DNA of 46,039 nt, from the NCBI GenBank assembly GCA_016793095.1, contig JAEUJQ010000049.1:1-46039 (forward strand). Direction: 5' to 3'. Position 1 is the first letter of the stretch, and each line of letters starts with the position of its first letter. Made by a program: the position numbers and the translations under genes. Shown piece by piece: positions 34,672-42,767 of this stretch. This stretch comes from Myxococcaceae bacterium. GTDB taxonomy: Bacteria > Myxococcota > Myxococcia > Myxococcales > Myxococcaceae. Under the pieces are notes generated by a model. That model searched no databases, had not been told where the DNA came from, and saw only the letters and a list, made by a program, of their open reading frames with translations.

Positions 34672-35676
34672 TCACACCAGCTCCGACTTGGGGCTCCTCA
34701 CCATGAGGTCGAGCACCGCGGCCTTCGGGCTCTTGCCTTCGTATGCAATGCGGTACACCTGATCGCAGATCGGCAGCTCGACGGCGAGCTTCGCCGAGAG
34801 ATCCTTCGCGCTCTTCGCCGTCTTCACGCCCTCGGCGACCTGCTTCATGTCCTTCAAGATCTCGTCCAGCGAGCGGCCCTTGCCCAGCTCGAGGCCCACG
34901 CGCCGGTTGCGCGAGAGCTCGCCGGTGCACGTCAGCACGAGGTCGCCCATGCCGGACAGGCCCGACAGCGTGAGCGGGTTCGCGCCCATGCGCATGGCGA
35001 TGCGGGAGATCTCGGCGAGGCCGCGGGTGATGATGGCCGCGCGGGTGTTGTGGCCCAGGCCGAGCCCATCGGCGATGCCCGCGGCGATGGCGATGACGTT
35101 CTTCAAGCTGCCGCCCACCTGCACGCCCACCACGTCGGTCGAGGTGTACGCGCGGAACTTCTCGCTCGAGAACAGCGCCTGGGCCTTCTGCGCCGTCTTC
35201 TCCCAGCGCGAGGCGATGGTGACGACGGTGGGCATGCCCAGCACCATCTCCTTCGCGAACGACGGGCCCGACAGCACGGCGATCGACGGGTGGTAGGACT
35301 CGGGCAGGCACTGCTCGAGCACCTCGGTCATCGTGAGCAGCGTCTCGTTCTCGATGCCCTTGGCGACCGACACGACGGGCACGTGCGAGGGGACGAAGGC
35401 GGCGACCTTCGACATGAGGTCCCGGGTGGCCTGCGACGGGGTGGCGACGGCGACCAGCGTCGCGCCGGTCGCGGCGTGCTCGAGGTCGGTGCTGCCCCTG
35501 ATCTTCGGCGAGAGCTTGAGCCCGGGCAGGTAGTTGGGGTTCTCGTGCTGCTCGTTGAGCGCCGCGATGACGGCCGCGTCACGCCCCCAGAGGAGGACCT
35601 CGTCGAAGTTGTGGGCCAGCACCGAGGCGATGGCGGTGCCGAAGCTGCCGGCGCCGAAGACGGTCGCTTTCTTCAT
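34672..35676 (-). CDS. gpsA: NAD(P)H-dependent glycerol-3-phosphate dehydrogenase
   Basis: A 334-residue protein of the usual GpsA length. The NAD(P)-binding motif is GAGSFGTA (8-15). SVAKGIEN holds K106 and GGSLKNVIAIAAGIADGLGLG holds K192 of the catalytic site; HNTRAAIITRGLAEI (209-223) is the conserved substrate-binding helix. SGPSFAKE and LSGLSGMGDLVLTCTG are also diagnostic. It reduces dihydroxyacetone phosphate to sn-glycerol-3-phosphate for phospholipid synthesis in the cytoplasm. No Shine-Dalgarno is seen. The stop overlaps a possible GTG start of the next gene by 4 bp, and the upstream barrel-like gene ends 72 bp before the start. Confidence 0.96.
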   Translation of the reverse strand: MKKATVFGAGSFGTAIASVLAHNFDEVLLWGRDAAVIAALNEQHENPNYLPGLKLSPKIRGSTDLEHAATGATLVAVATPSQATRDLMSKVAAFVPSHVPVVSVAKGIENETLLTMTEVLEQCLPESYHPSIAVLSGPSFAKEMVLGMPTVVTIASRWEKTAQKAQALFSSEKFRAYTSTDVVGVQVGGSLKNVIAIAAGIADGLGLGHNTRAAIITRGLAEISRIAMRMGANPLTLSGLSGMGDLVLTCTGELSRNRRVGLELGKGRSLDEILKDMKQVAEGVKTAKSAKDLSAKLAVELPICDQVYRIAYEGKSPKAAVLDLMVRSPKSELV

Positions 35677-35748
35677 GGAGTCGGCTGCATATGCCCGATG
35701 GGGCCCTCTGGTCGAGGAGTGGGCGCGTCAGGTGGCGTCAGCGCCGCG

Positions 35749-36624
35749 TCAGAACCCGGTGATGAGCCCCACGGCGACCGTCGGCATGACGGGGCTGTCG
35801 TTGGGCCGCAGGTGCACGTCGAGCCCGAGCGAGAACAGGAACGCGGTGCGCTCGGACAGGGGCAGCTCGGCGCCCACCTTCGTCAACACGTTGTGGCCCA
35901 GGGTGAAGGTCGCCGGCACGCCCTGCAGGGGCACCTCGGCGAAGGGCTCGGTGTCCACGGCGAGCATGTAGCGCACGTCGATGAAGAGGCGCGCCGCGCG
36001 CAGGCTGGCCGCCTGGTACGAGAGGAGCACGCCGGGCGCGAAGTTGAAGTTGCGCCGGCCGGTGAGCCACCGGCTGCTGCGCTGCTCCCTGGCGGCGCGC
36101 TGGGAGAAGAAGGCCCCGCCGCCTTCGAACGAGAGCGCCACCGAGACCCCGGGCCCCTTCCCGAAGCCGTACTTCACCAGCAGCCGGACCTCGTTCATCA
36201 AGAGGTAGAAGCTGTCGTAGCCGACGCCCACGTCGAGGTTCTCGAGCAGGCCGATCGAGGCGCGCAGCTGGAAGAGCGGGAAGCCCAGCACGAAGGCCTG
36301 ACCGCGTCTCCACTGGCCGAGGGCGGGCGCTCCGAACATCGAGACGGTGTTGGGTTGTTCGCGCGGCCCCAGACGCTCCCGCACGGCCTGCACCGGCTGG
36401 GGCGTGACGATGGGCGGCTGGGTCACCATGCCGCCAGGCGCCACCAGCGGACCGCGAGGCGGGAGAGGCGGCAACGGGGGCGGCGGCGGCGGAGTCGGGC
36501 CGGGCGTCGGGGGAGCTGGCGCGTTGGGGAGCGGCTGCCAGTCCTCATCAGGGTTCTGCGCGAGCGCGCCGAGGCCCCACACCGCGGCGGCCAGGCCCAT
36601 CGTCCTCGCGAGTCCGAAGCTCAT
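35749..36624 (-). CDS. Outer-membrane beta-barrel-like protein with Pro-rich leader
   Basis: A 291-residue protein from ATG 36624 (a GTG directly before it is possible; AAGG upstream). A signal peptide (LARTMGLAAAVWGLGALAQ) is followed by a Pro-rich stretch (PGPTPPPPPPLPPLPP) to about residue 80. The rest alternates strands of 8-12 residues with aromatic girdles, such as LFQLRASIGLLENLDVGVGY, VRLLVKYGFGKG and TAFLFSLGLDVHL, and ends in VGLITGF with a terminal Phe. This is typical of a small transmembrane barrel (about ten strands), inserted by the BAM complex. Function unknown. The gene sits between the cytochrome lipoprotein gene and gpsA in the same direction. Confidence 0.75.
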   Translation of the reverse strand: MSFGLARTMGLAAAVWGLGALAQNPDEDWQPLPNAPAPPTPGPTPPPPPPLPPLPPRGPLVAPGGMVTQPPIVTPQPVQAVRERLGPREQPNTVSMFGAPALGQWRRGQAFVLGFPLFQLRASIGLLENLDVGVGYDSFYLLMNEVRLLVKYGFGKGPGVSVALSFEGGGAFFSQRAAREQRSSRWLTGRRNFNFAPGVLLSYQAASLRAARLFIDVRYMLAVDTEPFAEVPLQGVPATFTLGHNVLTKVGAELPLSERTAFLFSLGLDVHLRPNDSPVMPTVAVGLITGF

Positions 36625-36687
36625 CACCGCGACCTTCGTCGAAAGCCGCCACCGCCGCCACCGGGACGGGGCGCCGGCCGCCAGCCG

Positions 36688-38688
36688 TCAGAGGGACTTC
36701 AGGTACACCACGAGGTCGAGCTTCTCGGCCTCACTCAGGGCCGAGGTCCGGCCGTGCTGATCGTTGCGGTTGGCGAAGACGCGCACCTCGAGGGTCGCCT
36801 CGGTGCCGTCGTGCAGGTACGGCGCCGAGCGGGCGAGGCCCTTCAGCGACGGCACGTTGAAGCCCTTCGTCAACACCGGCCCGTTGTCGCGCTGGGTCGA
36901 GATGGGGCTCGAGAGGTTGACGGTCCCGACGTCGCGGTTGGAGTTGTCGGTGAAGAGCTCACCGGCGTGGCACGTCGCGCACTGGGCCTTCTCGAAGGCC
37001 GCGCGCCCACGGACGACGGCCTCGAGGTTCTTCGCGATGGGCGAGGGTGCGGTCGGCAGGGCGTCGATGAAGGCGTCGAGGTTCTGCGAATCGACGGCCG
37101 ACAACCCGACCCCGCCCATGCGCTCGCGAATGGTGTGCACGTTGAAGTCGTTGATGGTCGGGAACTCGCCGCTCCAGTGGAAGGGAGCGGTCTTCAGCAG
37201 GTCACGACCGGCCAGGGCAGGCGTCTGGCGGGGGCCGTCCGGGAACATCCACACGTGGCCGTCTTCGCGGCCTTCGAGGTGGCAGGTCGAGCAGGCGACG
37301 TTCGTCTGCGGCGAGCTCAGGTTCGGGTTGAGCGCGTCGAAGAACATCTTCCGGCCCTGCACGAGGTTGGGCGGCAGCACGTCGTCCGCCACCTTGATGG
37401 GCGCGGCCGTGTTCACCACCACCGCCGAGTCGCCCCGCCCGCTCGCGACCAGCGTCTCGACCTGGTGATCGAACTGGCTGTAGACGAACGCCTTCGAGCC
37501 GTCCTTCGTGATGGCGATGCCGTCGGCGCCCGCACCCACGCGGACCAGCGAGCGGATGGAGGTGCCGGTCGACTGGAAGTCGATGTCGGTGCCCGAGCGA
37601 CGATCGGTGGGCAGAATCGCCACGTTCTTCGACTCGCGGTTCACCACGAAGACCCACGCGCCGGTCGGGTCGGTGACCCCCACCGAGGGGCCCTGGACCG
37701 CGGCCTCCGCTCCACCCCGGCTCGAGGCGAAGGTCGAGACCGGGAAGTCGCCGCTGTCGTTGTCGTTGGTCCCCCGCGCGGCGCACGCCGTCAGATCGTC
37801 CACCAGCGGCGTCGGCTGGGGCTTCGTGGCGTCGTAGGTGACGATGCCAGCCGTCGCGACCGCGCCGATGCTGCACGGCCCACCGGCGGAGTAATAGCCG
37901 CCGAGGGACGTCGGCCGGCGCGCGATCGCGTCCTCACGAGCCCAGACGACGGGCGTGAAGGCCCGCTTGCCGTCCGGCGTGGTGATGATGTCGGCCGCGG
38001 CGCGCGGTCGGAAGCTCGACGGGGTTCCGCGCGTGGGGGTGCTGGTGGGGCTGAGCCGCGTTGCGTTCGCCTGCGTGTAGGTGGGCGCCTTCGCGGGGTC
38101 CGACGTCACCGCCTGGCGGTTGAGATCGACGGAGGCCAGCTCGCCCTGCTTGTAGAGCGACACCAGCGCCTTGTCCCCCTCCACCACCGCGACGGCGCGT
38201 GGCTCTTCGCCGACGGGGATCTCCCAGCGCTGCTCGAGCGTGCCCGTGTCGAACGAGGTGAGCACGCCGTGGGCAGCGGTGTCGCGCGCGGTGTTCGCGG
38301 TGACGAGCAGCTGCCTGCCATCAGCCGAGAGCGCCAGCCCGGTGGGCTCGAGCGCCGTCGGCAGCGTCGCCGACACCTCCTTCGCGCCCTTGCGCAGCAC
38401 CGACACCGAGTTCGAGCCGCGGTTGGCGACGTAGACCGTGTCGTCCGGGCCGACGATGACGCGCATCGGGCTCTTGCCCACCGGCACCTTCGTCATGCTG
38501 TTGGGATTGGCGAGTGGAATCACCGCCAGCACCCCGTTGTCCGTGTCCACCGCGTAGAGGATCGAGTCGTCCGTCGAGAGCGCGAGCGAACCGCTCGACC
38601 GCGACCCGTTGCCCTGCGCTGCCGGCGCGCACCCCGCCAGGAGAAGAAGTGCGGACAGTGCTCCAGGGAGAATCATGCGCCCGTTCAT
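36688..38688 (-). CDS. Lipoprotein: YVTN-type beta-propeller fused to diheme cytochrome c (MauG/CCP-like)
   Basis: A 666-residue lipoprotein (LLLAGC, C20) from ATG 38688 (AAGGGA upstream); an ATG four codons in is possible. Residues about 35-430 form propeller repeats (DDTVYVANRGSNSVSVL, DGRQLLVTAN, GAWVFVVNRESKNVAIL, DGSKAFVYS). The C-terminal part has two heme sites, CSTCH (466-470) and CATCH (570-574). NLVQGRKMFFDALN, FPTINDFNVHTIRERMGG and LKGLARSAPYLHDGTEATL, with its GLARSAPYLHDG motif, are typical of MauG/cytochrome c peroxidase relatives. It probably oxidises or senses a substrate at the outer face of the envelope. It is divergent from the histidine kinase gene across 315 bp, which may link their expression. 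Confidence 0.88.
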   Translation of the reverse strand: MNGRMILPGALSALLLLAGCAPAAQGNGSRSSGSLALSTDDSILYAVDTDNGVLAVIPLANPNSMTKVPVGKSPMRVIVGPDDTVYVANRGSNSVSVLRKGAKEVSATLPTALEPTGLALSADGRQLLVTANTARDTAAHGVLTSFDTGTLEQRWEIPVGEEPRAVAVVEGDKALVSLYKQGELASVDLNRQAVTSDPAKAPTYTQANATRLSPTSTPTRGTPSSFRPRAAADIITTPDGKRAFTPVVWAREDAIARRPTSLGGYYSAGGPCSIGAVATAGIVTYDATKPQPTPLVDDLTACAARGTNDNDSGDFPVSTFASSRGGAEAAVQGPSVGVTDPTGAWVFVVNRESKNVAILPTDRRSGTDIDFQSTGTSIRSLVRVGAGADGIAITKDGSKAFVYSQFDHQVETLVASGRGDSAVVVNTAAPIKVADDVLPPNLVQGRKMFFDALNPNLSSPQTNVACSTCHLEGREDGHVWMFPDGPRQTPALAGRDLLKTAPFHWSGEFPTINDFNVHTIRERMGGVGLSAVDSQNLDAFIDALPTAPSPIAKNLEAVVRGRAAFEKAQCATCHAGELFTDNSNRDVGTVNLSSPISTQRDNGPVLTKGFNVPSLKGLARSAPYLHDGTEATLEVRVFANRNDQHGRTSALSEAEKLDLVVYLKSL

Positions 38689-39003
38689 GTGCGGTCCCTT
38701 CGGTGGTGCGGCTGATGTTCCTCTAATGACGTGCCGCGACTCTGCTACGGCCGTGGCCCTGACTGCTACGCCCTGCTGCTGACGCCCTGCCCGTCACAAC
38801 CGACTGATGTTGCTGGAATCTGGGCCTCAGCCCCGAATCCGACCCGCGCATTTGCAGGTGGTGTGCCTTCACACGACTGCTTGAGACTCCGCAAGACGAC
38901 AGGACTGTCGTTGCCAACGGCCCTCGATCTGATCGATTCACTGTGCAGGTTTCATCCACGGCTGTGCAGCCCGCTGCGCAGCGAACCGGGGGGCACGGTC
39001 GCC
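38689..39003. other. Gene-free divergent spacer (315 bp)
   Basis: The spacer lies between the cytochrome lipoprotein start (minus) and the histidine kinase start (plus). It is less GC-rich and lacks the third-position bias of the neighbouring genes. A frame open from 38731 into the kinase is judged non-coding. It should carry both promoters, but I cannot assign boxes with confidence. No repeats or RNA genes are seen. Confidence 0.5.
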
Positions 39004-40518
39004 TTGGCCAACGCGCAGCAGACGGTGGAGTTCCTGAGCTTCCGGAGGACCTTCACGCTCCTCATTCTGCTGGTGGTGTTGCCGTCGGCCGGGCTGTCGG
39101 GCTTCGGCGTGGTGGCGATCATCAACGAGCGGGCGGCGGTCGAGAAGCGACTCGAGAGCACCTGGAGCGGGCGCCTGACGACGGTCTGGAACGGCGTGAA
39201 GGGCCGGCTCGAGCAGCTCGAGGTGACGGCTGAGGCTCCGCTCGCGCTCAGGAGCGGCGACGTGCAGCTCGTCGAGTCCACCTTCGATCTGGTGAACGGC
39301 GAGGTGGTAGCGCAGGACGCGAAGCTCGAGGCGGTGGTGAAGAGCCTGGGCGCCGAGCTCGCCTCGTTGCCGCCCCGGCCGGTGGTCTTCTCGGCCTCGA
39401 CGCCTCAGGGCGTCTTCCTGCTGGTGGCGCGCCGCACCGGCGCCGAGGTGCACGGCGGCTTCGTCTCGCTGGCCGCGGTGGAGCGGCTGGTGCGTGAGGT
39501 GGGCACGCCGGTGCTCCCGTCGGGAGAGCCGGCGCAGCTCGCGGTGCTCCCGTTGAAGCCCGTGCCTGCGGAAGGGGTGCTGGCGCGCCTCGCGTCGGGT
39601 GTCTCCGAGGTGCGTGACGCGGCGCTGGGGCCTCCGGTGCTGGCGTCGCTCCCCCTCCCCAGCCCCGTGCAGGACTATCGGCTGGTGGCGCAGGCGCTCG
39701 GAGAAGACCCCGTCGCCGAGGCCTCGGCGCGCAACCGCACCGTCTACGGCGTGCTGCTCGGCCTCTTCTACGTCACCCTCGCCCTCGGAGTGATCTTCAC
39801 CGGCCGGACGCTCTACCGGGAGGCCCGCCTGTCCCGCCTCAAGACGGACTTCGTCTCTCTCGTCAGCCACGAGCTGCGGACGCCGCTCACCTCGATCCGC
39901 ATGTTCATCGAGATGCTGGCCACCAACCGCGTCCAGGATCCGAAGGAGATGGAGACCGTGCTCGGCCTGTTGATGAAGGAGACGACGCGGCTGTCCACGA
40001 TGATCGAGACGGTGCTGGACTTCTCGCGCATCGAGTCGGGCAAGAAGGTCTACGACAAACACCCGGTGCCGGTGGCCGAGGTCGTCGCCGACGCGGTCGC
40101 GGCCTTCAAGGCCCAGCGGGTCGGCGCGGCGCTGCAGCTGCTGGTGAAGGTGCAGGAGGGGCTGCCGACGCTGCTGCTCGACCGGCACGCGCTCGCCGGC
40201 GCGGTGCTCAACCTGCTGCAGAACGCGTTCAAGTACACCGGCGACGACAAGCGCCTCGAGCTGCGGGCGCTGATCGACGGCGCCGACGTGGTCATCGAGG
40301 TCGAGGACAACGGTGTCGGGATTCCGCGGCGCGAGCTCAAGCGGGTGTTCGACCGCTTCTACCGGGTGGACTCGCTGCTCACGCGGAGCACCGAGGGCTC
40401 GGGCCTGGGCCTGTCGATCGCGCAGCGCATCGTCGAAGCGCACGGCGGGCGCATCAGCGTGGACAGCGTGGTCGGCAGGGGGAGTACGTTTCGCGTTCAC
40501 CTTCCCAGAGAGACCTGA
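39004..40518 (+). CDS. Sensor histidine kinase
   Basis: A 504-residue kinase with my preferred start TTG 39004 (GGGGGG upstream); GTG 39025 is the alternative. Two membrane helices (about 17-39, LLILLVVLPSAGLSGFGVVA, and about 247-267, VLLGLFYVTLALGVIF) flank a periplasmic sensor region of about 205 residues with no recognised domain. The HisKA domain has H289 in SLVSHELRTPLTSI. The ATPase domain has NLLQNAFKYTG (N box), EDNGVGIP (G1), FDRFYRVD (F) and GSGLGLSI (G2). It autophosphorylates on His and passes the phosphoryl group to the regulator 26 bp downstream. Signal unknown. Confidence 0.93.
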   Translation: MANAQQTVEFLSFRRTFTLLILLVVLPSAGLSGFGVVAIINERAAVEKRLESTWSGRLTTVWNGVKGRLEQLEVTAEAPLALRSGDVQLVESTFDLVNGEVVAQDAKLEAVVKSLGAELASLPPRPVVFSASTPQGVFLLVARRTGAEVHGGFVSLAAVERLVREVGTPVLPSGEPAQLAVLPLKPVPAEGVLARLASGVSEVRDAALGPPVLASLPLPSPVQDYRLVAQALGEDPVAEASARNRTVYGVLLGLFYVTLALGVIFTGRTLYREARLSRLKTDFVSLVSHELRTPLTSIRMFIEMLATNRVQDPKEMETVLGLLMKETTRLSTMIETVLDFSRIESGKKVYDKHPVPVAEVVADAVAAFKAQRVGAALQLLVKVQEGLPTLLLDRHALAGAVLNLLQNAFKYTGDDKRLELRALIDGADVVIEVEDNGVGIPRRELKRVFDRFYRVDSLLTRSTEGSGLGLSIAQRIVEAHGGRISVDSVVGRGSTFRVHLPRET

Positions 40519-40544
40519 GAAGTGTTGGCCCGGGAGCCCGCCAC

Positions 40545-41240
40545 GTGACGACGACGACGGACAAGAAGCAGCGGATCCTCGTGGTCGAGGACGACCTCTC
40601 GATCCTCACCGGTCTGTCGATGAGCCTTCGCTACGAGGGCTTCGACGTCTCGCAGGCGCAGGACGGCAAGGGCGCGCTGCAGAAGGCCGTCGACGAGTCG
40701 CCCGACCTCATCGTCCTCGACATCATGATGCCGCAGCTCAACGGGTACGAGGTGCTCGAGGAGCTCAGAGCGCGGGGCAGCCGGGTGCCGGTGATCGTCC
40801 TGTCGGCGCGCGGCCAGGAGCGCGACAAGATCATGGGCCTCGATCTGGGCGCCGATGACTACCTGGTGAAGCCGTTCTCACTGCAGGAGCTGCTCGCCCG
40901 CATCCGGAGCGTGCTGCGCCGGAAAGAGCGTGACGAGCCTCAGGTGCTGGCCTTCGACGACACCCGCATCGATCTTCGCGCGAAGACGGTGACGCGCGCT
41001 GGCCAGGCCGTCGAGCTCACGGCGCAGGAGTTCAAGCTGCTCGCCCACTTCGTCGGCCACCCGGGGCGCACCTTCAGCCGCGACGAGCTGCTCTCGGCCG
41101 CGTGGGGCTACGGCTACGAGGGCACCGCTCGCACCGTCGACAACTTCGTCAGCCAGCTGCGCGCCAAGTTCGAGAAGACCCCGGACGAGCCGCGGCACTT
41201 CTCCACCGTGCGTGGGCTCGGCTACCGCTTCGATCCGTAG
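40545..41240 (+). CDS. OmpR/PhoB-family response regulator
   Basis: A 231-residue regulator from GTG 40545 with GGGAG 9 nt upstream. The receiver shows E15-D16-D17, phospho-acceptor D59 (LIVLDIMMPQ), LSARG and K109 (DYLVKPF). The C-terminal winged helix shows VELTAQEFKLLAHFVGHPGR (core LTAQEFKLL), FSRDELLSAAWG, ARTVDNFVSQLRAKF and TVRGLGYRFDP, the DNA-binding signature. It is the partner of the kinase 26 bp upstream. Its last 19 bp overlap tail-to-tail with the FHA gene on the other strand, so read-through of either could produce antisense RNA to the other. Confidence 0.96.
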   Translation: MTTTTDKKQRILVVEDDLSILTGLSMSLRYEGFDVSQAQDGKGALQKAVDESPDLIVLDIMMPQLNGYEVLEELRARGSRVPVIVLSARGQERDKIMGLDLGADDYLVKPFSLQELLARIRSVLRRKERDEPQVLAFDDTRIDLRAKTVTRAGQAVELTAQEFKLLAHFVGHPGRTFSRDELLSAAWGYGYEGTARTVDNFVSQLRAKFEKTPDEPRHFSTVRGLGYRFDP

Positions 41241-41737
41241 CCACCCGAGCGCGACTGGATCATCTTCACCAGCGCTCCGGGCGACAGGAACGTCATCTCG
41301 GCCTCGCCGAACTTCACCCTCGCGCCGTCGGTGAGGGGCACCTTCTGGTTCGGCGTCAGCCGCTGCGCGCCCAGGAAGGTGCCGTTCTTGCTCTCGGCGT
41401 CGCACAGCACCCACGTCTTCTGCTTCGCCTCGAACTGCAGCCACGCGTGGAAGCGGCTCACCGAGCCGTCATCGACGATGATGTCGTTGTTCTCGACCCG
41501 CCCGACGGTGACCCCCATCGCGAAGGGGTTGGCCCGGCCGGCCACCTTCTCGACCGGGAACACGAGCGGATCGGCGGCGGTCGGCCGCGTCTTGAAGCCG
41601 GCGTCGGTGGGGGCCCAGTCTTCGTCTTCGCTGGACTGCGACGGGGGCGCTTCCCACACCAGCACGGGCACGTTCACCAACGCCTGCCCGGGCTGGAGCA
41701 CGAGCCGGCGCATCAACTGGGACAGCGTGAGGGCCAC
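41222..41737 (-). CDS. FHA-domain protein
   Basis: A 171-residue protein from GTG 41737; an ATG eight codons later and a GTG nine codons earlier are alternatives, none with a clear Shine-Dalgarno. The N-terminal 70 residues are Pro/acid-rich (LVWEAPPSQSSEDEDW). The FHA fold runs from about 75 to 160: VGRVENNDIIV, the loop SVSRFHAWLQF, then DAESKNGTFLG, where GR, S-x-x-H and NG are the phosphothreonine-binding residues. It likely binds a phosphorylated partner of a Ser/Thr kinase such as the one in this window, but no link is shown. The 3' end overlaps the response regulator. Confidence 0.9.
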   Translation of the reverse strand: MALTLSQLMRRLVLQPGQALVNVPVLVWEAPPSQSSEDEDWAPTDAGFKTRPTAADPLVFPVEKVAGRANPFAMGVTVGRVENNDIIVDDGSVSRFHAWLQFEAKQKTWVLCDAESKNGTFLGAQRLTPNQKVPLTDGARVKFGEAEMTFLSPGALVKMIQSRSGGYGSKR

Positions 41738-41823
41738 GAGCCCAGCGTACACCGGGGGCCACACAGACCGCCCCCCGATTCGACGGGCCCGAGAGACGGA
41801 GGCGCGGGTGTAGACTCACGCCC

Positions 41824-42084
41824 ATGCACCGCCGCTACTCGATTCACCGGGACGGAGATCTGCTGGTCGAGGACCTCGACGAGACCGGCAAGCCCCTCGA
41901 CCCCGAGCCCGTCACCCCAGAGGACCGGCTGCCCATCGAGGTCACGGTCCTCGGTCCCGACGATCCGGACTCGCGCGCCGCCCTCATCGACCTGCTCGAG
42001 ATGGCCCTGGGCCTCGAGACCGACGGCCCCGAATCCACCGGGCTGCGCAAGCGGGAAGGCAGGAAGCTCGACGTGTTGAGCTGA
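41824..42084 (+). CDS. Small acidic hypothetical protein (86 aa)
   Basis: An 86-residue product, HRRYSIHRDGDLLVEDLDET at its start, Asp/Glu-rich and with many Pro, ending in GLRKREGRKLDVLS. It has no membrane segment or known motif; the central VTVLGPDDPDSRAALIDLLE looks helical. Codon usage is typical for the window (third bases G or C). There is no Shine-Dalgarno; TAGACT at 41810-41815 ends 8 nt before the ATG, so the transcript may be leaderless. Unrecognised. Confidence 0.65.
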   Translation: MHRRYSIHRDGDLLVEDLDETGKPLDPEPVTPEDRLPIEVTVLGPDDPDSRAALIDLLEMALGLETDGPESTGLRKREGRKLDVLS

Positions 42085-42124
42085 CCCTGCGACACCGTGT
42101 CGCACGAACCGGCAGGGTCCCCGC

Positions 42125-42152
42125 TTGCGGAGCACCGCCACCCTGCGCTACC
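42125..42152 (+). promoter_or_regulatory. Candidate promoter for the DUF4920-like gene
   Basis: TTGCGG (42125-42130), a 16-bp spacer and GCTACC (42147-42152) fit sigma-70-like boxes. The -10 ends 9 nt before the ATG at 42162 and no ribosome-binding site lies between, as at other genes in this window. Confidence 0.35.
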
Positions 42153-42161
42153 TCGCGGCCC

Positions 42162-42689
42162 ATGAACACTCTCCTCCTCTCCATCGCCCTCAGCTGCACC
42201 CCCGGACCCGACGGCAAGATGAGCTGTGACGGCAAGCACGACAAGGCCGCCGCCACCGAGTGCCATGGCCACTCCGCGCAGGCCGCCGCGCCCGCGAAGG
42301 CCGACGGCTCGGTGCTCGCGCGCGGTGAGAAGCTGAAGGGCCTCACCGCGGTGTCGCTCGACAAGCTCCTCGCCTCGCCCACCGACTACGAGGGCAAGGA
42401 CGTGCAGGTCGAGGCGAAGGTGCGCAAGGCCTGCGAGAAGAAGGGCTGCTGGATGGAGCTCGGCGACCAGGGCGCCGGCGTGCGGGTGACGTTCAAGGAC
42501 TACGGCTTCTTCGTGCCGCTCGACTCGGCCGGCAGCACCGCGAAGGTCGAGGGCACCGTGAAGGTCGCCGAGCTCGCCCCCGAGAAGGCGAAGCACCTCG
42601 AGGCCGAGGGCGCGAAGGTGGCGAAGGGCAAGGACGGCAAGTACCGCGAGGTGCAGCTGGTCGCGCTCGGCGTCGAGCTGCGCCGCTGA
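42162..42689 (+). CDS. DUF4920-like small secreted protein
   Basis: A 175-residue protein with a short hydrophobic start (TLLLSIALSC) and a Cys/His-rich N-terminal stretch (SCDGKHDKAAATECHGH). The core is VSLDKLLASPTDYEGKDVQV, then VRKACEKKGCWMELGD, VRVTFKDYGFFVPLDSAG and VEGTVKVAEL. The C-x4-GCWM-x-L and FKDYGFFVP features match DUF4920, an OB-like periplasmic fold of unknown role. It may bind metal through the N-terminal Cys/His, which is speculation. The next gene follows after 78 bp. Confidence 0.8.
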   Translation: MNTLLLSIALSCTPGPDGKMSCDGKHDKAAATECHGHSAQAAAPAKADGSVLARGEKLKGLTAVSLDKLLASPTDYEGKDVQVEAKVRKACEKKGCWMELGDQGAGVRVTFKDYGFFVPLDSAGSTAKVEGTVKVAELAPEKAKHLEAEGAKVAKGKDGKYREVQLVALGVELRR

Positions 42690-42767
42690 GTTGAGATCGG
42701 CCTGTGATGGGCGCCGCGGTCTGTTGGCCGTGAGGGAGCGCTCCCCCGCGGACCGCCACGAGCGCTG

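Noticed and set aside
35050-38715. Open frame of 1221 residues on the plus strand
   Set aside because: It is antisense to gpsA, the barrel-like gene and the cytochrome lipoprotein, is rich in Arg, His and Ala, has no recognisable motif, and arises from the G/C-biased third positions of the real genes.
38723-38959. A 78-residue minus-strand frame in the divergent spacer
   Set aside because: No ribosome-binding site or third-position bias, and no recognisable sequence.
38731-39003. N-terminal extension of the histidine kinase
   Set aside because: The 91 extra residues are Cys/Pro-rich with non-coding codon usage; the kinase's first membrane helix follows closely after TTG 39004 and GTG 39025.
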